58,466 bases of DNA from Actinomortierella ambigua. Its lineage: Eukaryota > Mortierellomycota > Mortierellomycetes > Mortierellales > Mortierellaceae. This document shows, in pieces, positions 55,234-58,466 of this stretch; position 1 is the stretch's first letter, and each line of letters opens with the position of its first letter. Made by a program: the position numbers and the translations under genes. The notes under the pieces are model-generated. The model did no database searches. It was not told the DNA's origin and saw only the letters and a program-made list of their open reading frames with translations. The stretch spans positions 1-58,466 of the forward strand of contig JAAAJB010000168.1 of NCBI GenBank assembly GCA_016098155.1, written 5' to 3'.

Positions 55234-56338
55234 TAACAACCACAACACAACACAACAAGCAAACAAGCAAACAAACTAACATAACAAGCGCCAGCGCGTT
55301 ACCATAATTCGCAACTTTGAAGGCGACAATAAAGAACGAAACAAGTCCACATAGTTTTGTCATCTCAAGAGAGGAAGCATCAAGTGAATATCACCCCTTC
55401 CCTAACATGTAAATCAGCAACCAGCAGTATCTCTAGCGGATCTTACCAGCTTCGTCGTATGCTGCAATAAGCAGGCCTGAACGTGCACAAGTCATAGAAC
55501 AATTATGTGGTCAGATGAATCGACTAGCGTAGCACACGTAGTTGTCACCATATCGTCGTTACTGGAGAGGCCACCCTCGTCCGTGACCTGTTCAATGGCT
55601 ACAAGTTTACGCAAACCACCAAGTATTTGCTTCCCGCTGCACAGGAATTTCTTGAGGCTGGGATCGGAGAGCTCGTCAGTGAAACTACCGATCTGTGCAG
55701 CACATTGGTCACTTCTTTCCACACTCCTTCGCTTTCTCTTTCCTCCTTCTTCCCCGTCTGCCCCATATCATCTCTCTCCAGTGCGCTGTGCCTCTATTCT
55801 AACATGACCAACGATAACTATACCTATGTCCTGGTGTAGAGTGGCTAGGAGTGACAGCCGCGCTCGTAATATGTTGATGGTTTAGGATTTCAATAAACTG
55901 GAGGGTTTGGCCAGTTCCAGGAGAACATTGATAACTTGTTTGAATGGAGGTTTCAGCAGGTCCAACTGAAGAACGCGTTTGCTGTGGCCATCCACATGTG
56001 CAATCCTTCGCAGACCTCGCAGACCTCGCAGGGCACACCGTGCCGATGTGTCTCTTTTAATATTTTCCTAGAAGAGCAATGTACCCCCGCGCGGGCAATT
56101 AGGCATTGATACGTTGAGGACGACACCAACTTCACCAGCAACTTTTAAATTCTGCGATTGCTACCCTCTCCCCTTTTCCGCAAAGTATTGCCAAAGAACG
56201 TTTTTTTGACCTGGCGAGTCCAGAGTTTTGGAGCCATTTTTACACCATATATCGCATCGACACAGGGAAGCCTTTTTTTTTTTTTTTTTTTACAGTGTTG
56301 CTTAGAAGGTCCATGTTGGGCATCGTTCCCTTTGGTCT
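55234..56338. other. Unresolved intergenic region with overlapping ORFs on both strands
   Basis: At 55490-55830 both strands carry protein-like open stretches. One + frame (55553-55699) reads TGEATLVRDLFNGYKF and LLPAAQEFLEAGIGELV. The minus frame (55722-55492) reads SFTDELSDPSLKKFL. I recognise neither, and no start, splice or domain evidence decides between them. AATAAA at 55328-55333 is the probable metacaspase poly(A) signal. A T run lies at about 56273-56291. Confidence 0.3.
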
Positions 56339-56881
56339 GTGATGATGGGCGTCAAGGCAGTTAACGGTTGCCAGAAGGGCATTCAGATGTTGCCTCTGGA
56401 AGCTGAAAATGTAACAAATGTTTACCACTGTTGGGATGGCACCCAGTTCACTGCGCGACAGTGCCGTCTGATTGGGATCGTAGAAATAAGCATGCGCCTC
56501 AATGTGGACAACAAACACATTCAGATTGGTTGGACGCAGAGTGAACTCTTGAGTGTCAACAGTAAACGGGATGGGTTCGCCGGATCTGCAGATCGATTAT
56601 TATCTGTCATTGAATTGCCTGGGCCTAGATTGTGGATGGTCCGTGACAAAATATTCTCATCGGGAGAGTTCTTCTACAAAGGAGATTTTTGTGCATATAT
56701 CGGCTATAGCTCTGTTCGGGAGACAGTAGTGCTGTCTTCCAATGAAAAGAGAACAACATCTTTACTATCCCAGGACGGGAAAAGAAAAACTGAAAAACTG
56801 GGGGGGGGGGGCAACATCAAAGAAGACCAGTTATGTTTTTACGCTTTCGATTCGGAGCATTGGCATATAAAAGCAACCTGA
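56339..56881 (+). CDS. Uncertain ORF, 180 residues, possible gene remnant
   Basis: An open frame starts with ATGATGATGGGC and contains GCQKGIQMLPLE, YHCWDGTQF and RLWMVRDKIF, later passing through a G run that reads as Gly. I recognise no domain. The composition is plausible for protein, but there is no visible promoter and a T run lies directly upstream. It overlaps the TATA box of the next feature at its end, which argues against both being active. It could be a decayed gene fragment. Confidence 0.2.
   Translation: MMMGVKAVNGCQKGIQMLPLEAENVTNVYHCWDGTQFTARQCRLIGIVEISMRLNVDNKHIQIGWTQSELLSVNSKRDGFAGSADRLLSVIELPGPRLWMVRDKIFSSGEFFYKGDFCAYIGYSSVRETVVLSSNEKRTTSLLSQDGKRKTEKLGGGGNIKEDQLCFYAFDSEHWHIKAT
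56866..56872 (+). promoter_or_regulatory. TATA box
   Basis: TATAAAA, followed by a pyrimidine-rich leader of about 180 bases to the ATG at 57051. The spacing and the CACCATG context look like a real fungal promoter and start. Confidence 0.5.
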
Positions 56882-57050
56882 GCTTAGCTCTGTCACTCTG
56901 TATCCACCGACCACACTTTCCTCCCTCCACCACTTCCTTGTACACACGCTCAAGAACGAAATGAAGAATCACATCAACGACCCTCCGTAGATAGCCACCG
57001 CCTAGTCAACCAACCTTCTACGCTCCTTGTCCTCCTATTTCAGCCTCACC

Positions 57051-57152
57051 ATGCGAAACGCTCTTTTCATTGCTCCTCTTCTTCTTGCTACCGCGGCTGT
57101 CACGACTGCCCAGTATCTAGAGATTCTAACCAACCACTTTGTTGGAAGTTAG
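57051..57152 (+). pseudogene. Signal-peptide ORF, probably a truncated secreted-protein gene
   Basis: Only 33 residues: MRNALFIAPLLLATAAVTTA, then 13 residues and a stop. The first 20 residues are a textbook secretion signal with positive start, hydrophobic core and small residues at the TTA-Q cleavage site. A TATA box and CT-rich leader lie upstream. No good splice donor is seen before the stop, and a SINE has inserted 46-60 bp downstream. The simplest reading is the 5' remnant of a secreted protein gene damaged by transposons; a tiny secreted peptide is possible. Confidence 0.4.
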
Positions 57153-57197
57153 AGGCCCATATTCTTTCAACTATCGACCAACCGCGGTTAACCAGTC

Positions 57198-57212
57198 GAG
57201 AATGGTCAGTCC
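57198..57212. repeat. Target-site duplication, left copy
   Basis: The 15-base sequence GAGAATGGTCAGTCC is identical to 57395-57409 and directly borders the poly(T) end of the SINE. Confidence 0.85.
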
Positions 57213-57394
57213 TTTTTTTTTTTTATTTACAAGATCTGAGGCTAACTCCCTATTCGACGTAGGATTCAGGGGCTGGATGAGGGTGTGCCACGTATAGCTC
57301 TGTTCTGGGATTATTCGTGCTCGATCCAGGATTCGAACCGCCGACCTTGACGCTCATCGTCCTGCGCGATGCCAGTTTAGCCACTTGGTCGGTG
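57213..57394 (-). mobile_element. tRNA-derived SINE retroposon
   Basis: A 182-bp element on the minus strand. Its 5' end carries a pol III A box (TGGCTAAACTGG, complement of 57372-57383) and a perfect B box (GGTTCGAATCC, complement of 57329-57339). They are about 32 bases apart, as in tRNA genes. A unique body of about 100 bp and a 12-base A tail (T run at 57213-57224) follow. Exact 15-bp duplications flank it. The acceptor and T stems do not pair well, so it is not a working tRNA. Such elements are moved by a partner LINE. Confidence 0.8.
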
Positions 57395-57409
57395 GAGAAT
57401 GGTCAGTCC
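57395..57409. repeat. Target-site duplication, right copy
   Basis: An exact copy of 57198-57212, next to the tRNA-like head of the SINE. Confidence 0.85.
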
Positions 57410-57883
57410 AATTTGCGCCAGTCACATGACAGGTTAAACGCCAAGACCCCCTTACTTTTTCTTGTTATCCATCGATAAGATCCTTCTCTATCCTTAACAC
57501 CCAGCTTTGAGTCAATTTACACTATCAGGGTGTGATAACATACAAAAGGGAACTATACTCTGTTCCCGACTTAACTGCCGTCCATTTCGTAGCTAGACAC
57601 ATTAATGCTATACTAAGGCATATCATTTGTCCAAGTAGAAGCCGAATACTTAGGTATCCGTAGTCGGCATCGCCACGTGCGGTATTACTTCCGTTGCGGG
57701 ATTTCATGTGTATCTTGTCTATCATACGTGCAACATTGTTTATGCGCGTGTTTCTGAAATATATGCTACTGCACACACGGATATGAGTACTAAGCTTCTC
57801 ATCGCGTGCCGCTGAGATACTTATATCATAGAGGCGGAGCTGCCTTCATCCTTCTACCATCTCTGATATAGTCTTTCTACACT
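57410..57883. other. Region between SINE and retrotransposon frame, no gene seen
   Basis: AT-richer sequence with no long ORF. It may be the flank of the retroelement to the right or older repeat DNA. Confidence 0.4.
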
Positions 57884-58466
57884 ATGCAGAGAAGTGCTTG
57901 GGGCAAATCCCTGAAGCCCAGCTTCCTATTTCTTTCTGAGCACGCTCCCAAGCTTTCCCGCACTACAGTACATTTTTCGGAGTCGTTTTTAACGGTGATC
58001 CACATGCACGTGACCAACCAACCGATTTGTTGGAAGGGTCCCGGGAGAGGCTTTCGACCAGTCCCCGGCCTACGAGAAGAAGAGCGACGCCCAGCCATCC
58101 AGGAATACCTAGAGCGACAGCTGTCCAAAGACAAAGGGCCCTTTTCACTATCGGACGACGCGAGACAGAGACTCCAGAACCTCAATACGCAGGCAACACG
58201 CACACCACTGCCGGCAAATGTTGTAGCCCAAGCCAGAAGGATCAGAGAAGGTCTCGAGACCTTACCCGACGAACGTTTCACATTTTATTCCGACGGCTCA
58301 CTGATCAACGCGGGTATAGACACGGTTGCCATGTCCTTCGGAGTAGTGCGGCAGGTTAGCGAGACCACTTACCACGACACCATCCACGGTACCACAAAGG
58401 GCTTCGCCTCGTCTACTAAGGCGGAGCTCATGGGGCTACTCGCTACGATTATGTGCAGTCCACGAC
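57884..58466 (+). mobile_element. Retrotransposon fragment with RNase H-like domain (LINE-type), cut by window end
   Basis: One frame is open from a stop at 57869-57871, with an ATG at 57884, through the window edge: 194 codons without a stop. It passes a Pro/Arg/Glu-rich stretch, then ends in an RNase H fold. The parts are FTFYSDGSLINAG (catalytic Asp at 58292-58294), an AMSFGVV strand, then a TIHGTT region and SSTKAELMGLLATI (catalytic Glu at 58424-58426). The YSDGS...KAEL pairing is the signature of RNase H in non-LTR retrotransposons, where the domain lies downstream of reverse transcriptase and removes RNA from the hybrid. An LTR element or a domesticated RNase H cannot be excluded without the flanks. 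Confidence 0.7.

Noticed and set aside
57320..57391. A functional tRNA gene on the minus strand
   Set aside because: A and B boxes are good, but the acceptor and T stems do not pair and the unit has an A tail and target-site duplications, so SINE is the better reading.

Overview
The window is nuclear DNA of a filamentous fungus. Genes are split by short GT-AG introns, most of 60 to 280 bp, often with long T or A runs near the splice sites. Intergenic DNA is compact and rich in CT or GA tracts, and proteins carry long Ser, Gln, Asp/Glu or Pro tracts. A fungal NDT80/PhoG factor, PAN3, a metacaspase and a SEN34 fit fungi. The AZUL-bearing E6AP-type HECT ligase, the DCP1 with a C-terminal trimerisation segment and general gene style suggest an early-diverging lineage, probably Mortierellomycota. 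That placement is inference and no search was possible. There is no sign of plasmid, phage, CRISPR or bacterial operon structure. I assembled all exon models by hand, checking reading phase across each junction.

Layout, left to right: (1) a YeiH/UPF0324-type membrane transporter (+); (2) a SET/MYND methyltransferase (+); (3) a RING E3 ligase with an acidic tail (+); (4) a large DUSP-USP deubiquitinase (+); (5) a taspase-like threonine aspartase (-), divergent from (6) an Alr4036-type FMN-binding oxidase-like protein (+); (7) PAN3 (-), divergent from (8) an E6AP-like HECT ligase (+); (9) an NDT80-family transcription factor (-), divergent across about 3.3 kb from (10) a two-PAS-domain protein (+); (11) tRNA-splicing endonuclease subunit SEN34 (-), divergent from (12) DCP1 (+); (13) spermidine synthase (+); (14) a Gbp2/Hrb1-like three-RRM protein (+); (15) a metacaspase (+).

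The last 3 kb differ in character. They hold a CAA microsatellite, poorly resolved ORFs, a promoter-like stretch with a 33-residue signal-peptide ORF, a tRNA-derived SINE with a perfect 15-bp target-site duplication and poly(A) tail, and at the right edge an open frame ending in an RNase H-like domain of a retrotransposon.

Functionally the genes are mostly conserved housekeeping and regulatory genes. Ubiquitin is represented by RING, USP and HECT proteins, and RNA metabolism by PAN3, DCP1, SEN34 and the RRM protein. There are two self-activating or cysteine proteases (taspase, metacaspase). They are not an operon, and the grouping may be chance. The clearest unusual items are the SINE insertion, the AZUL-HECT ligase, the bacterial-type transporter, the metazoan-like DCP1 C-terminus, and the large insertions inside the taspase and metacaspase.
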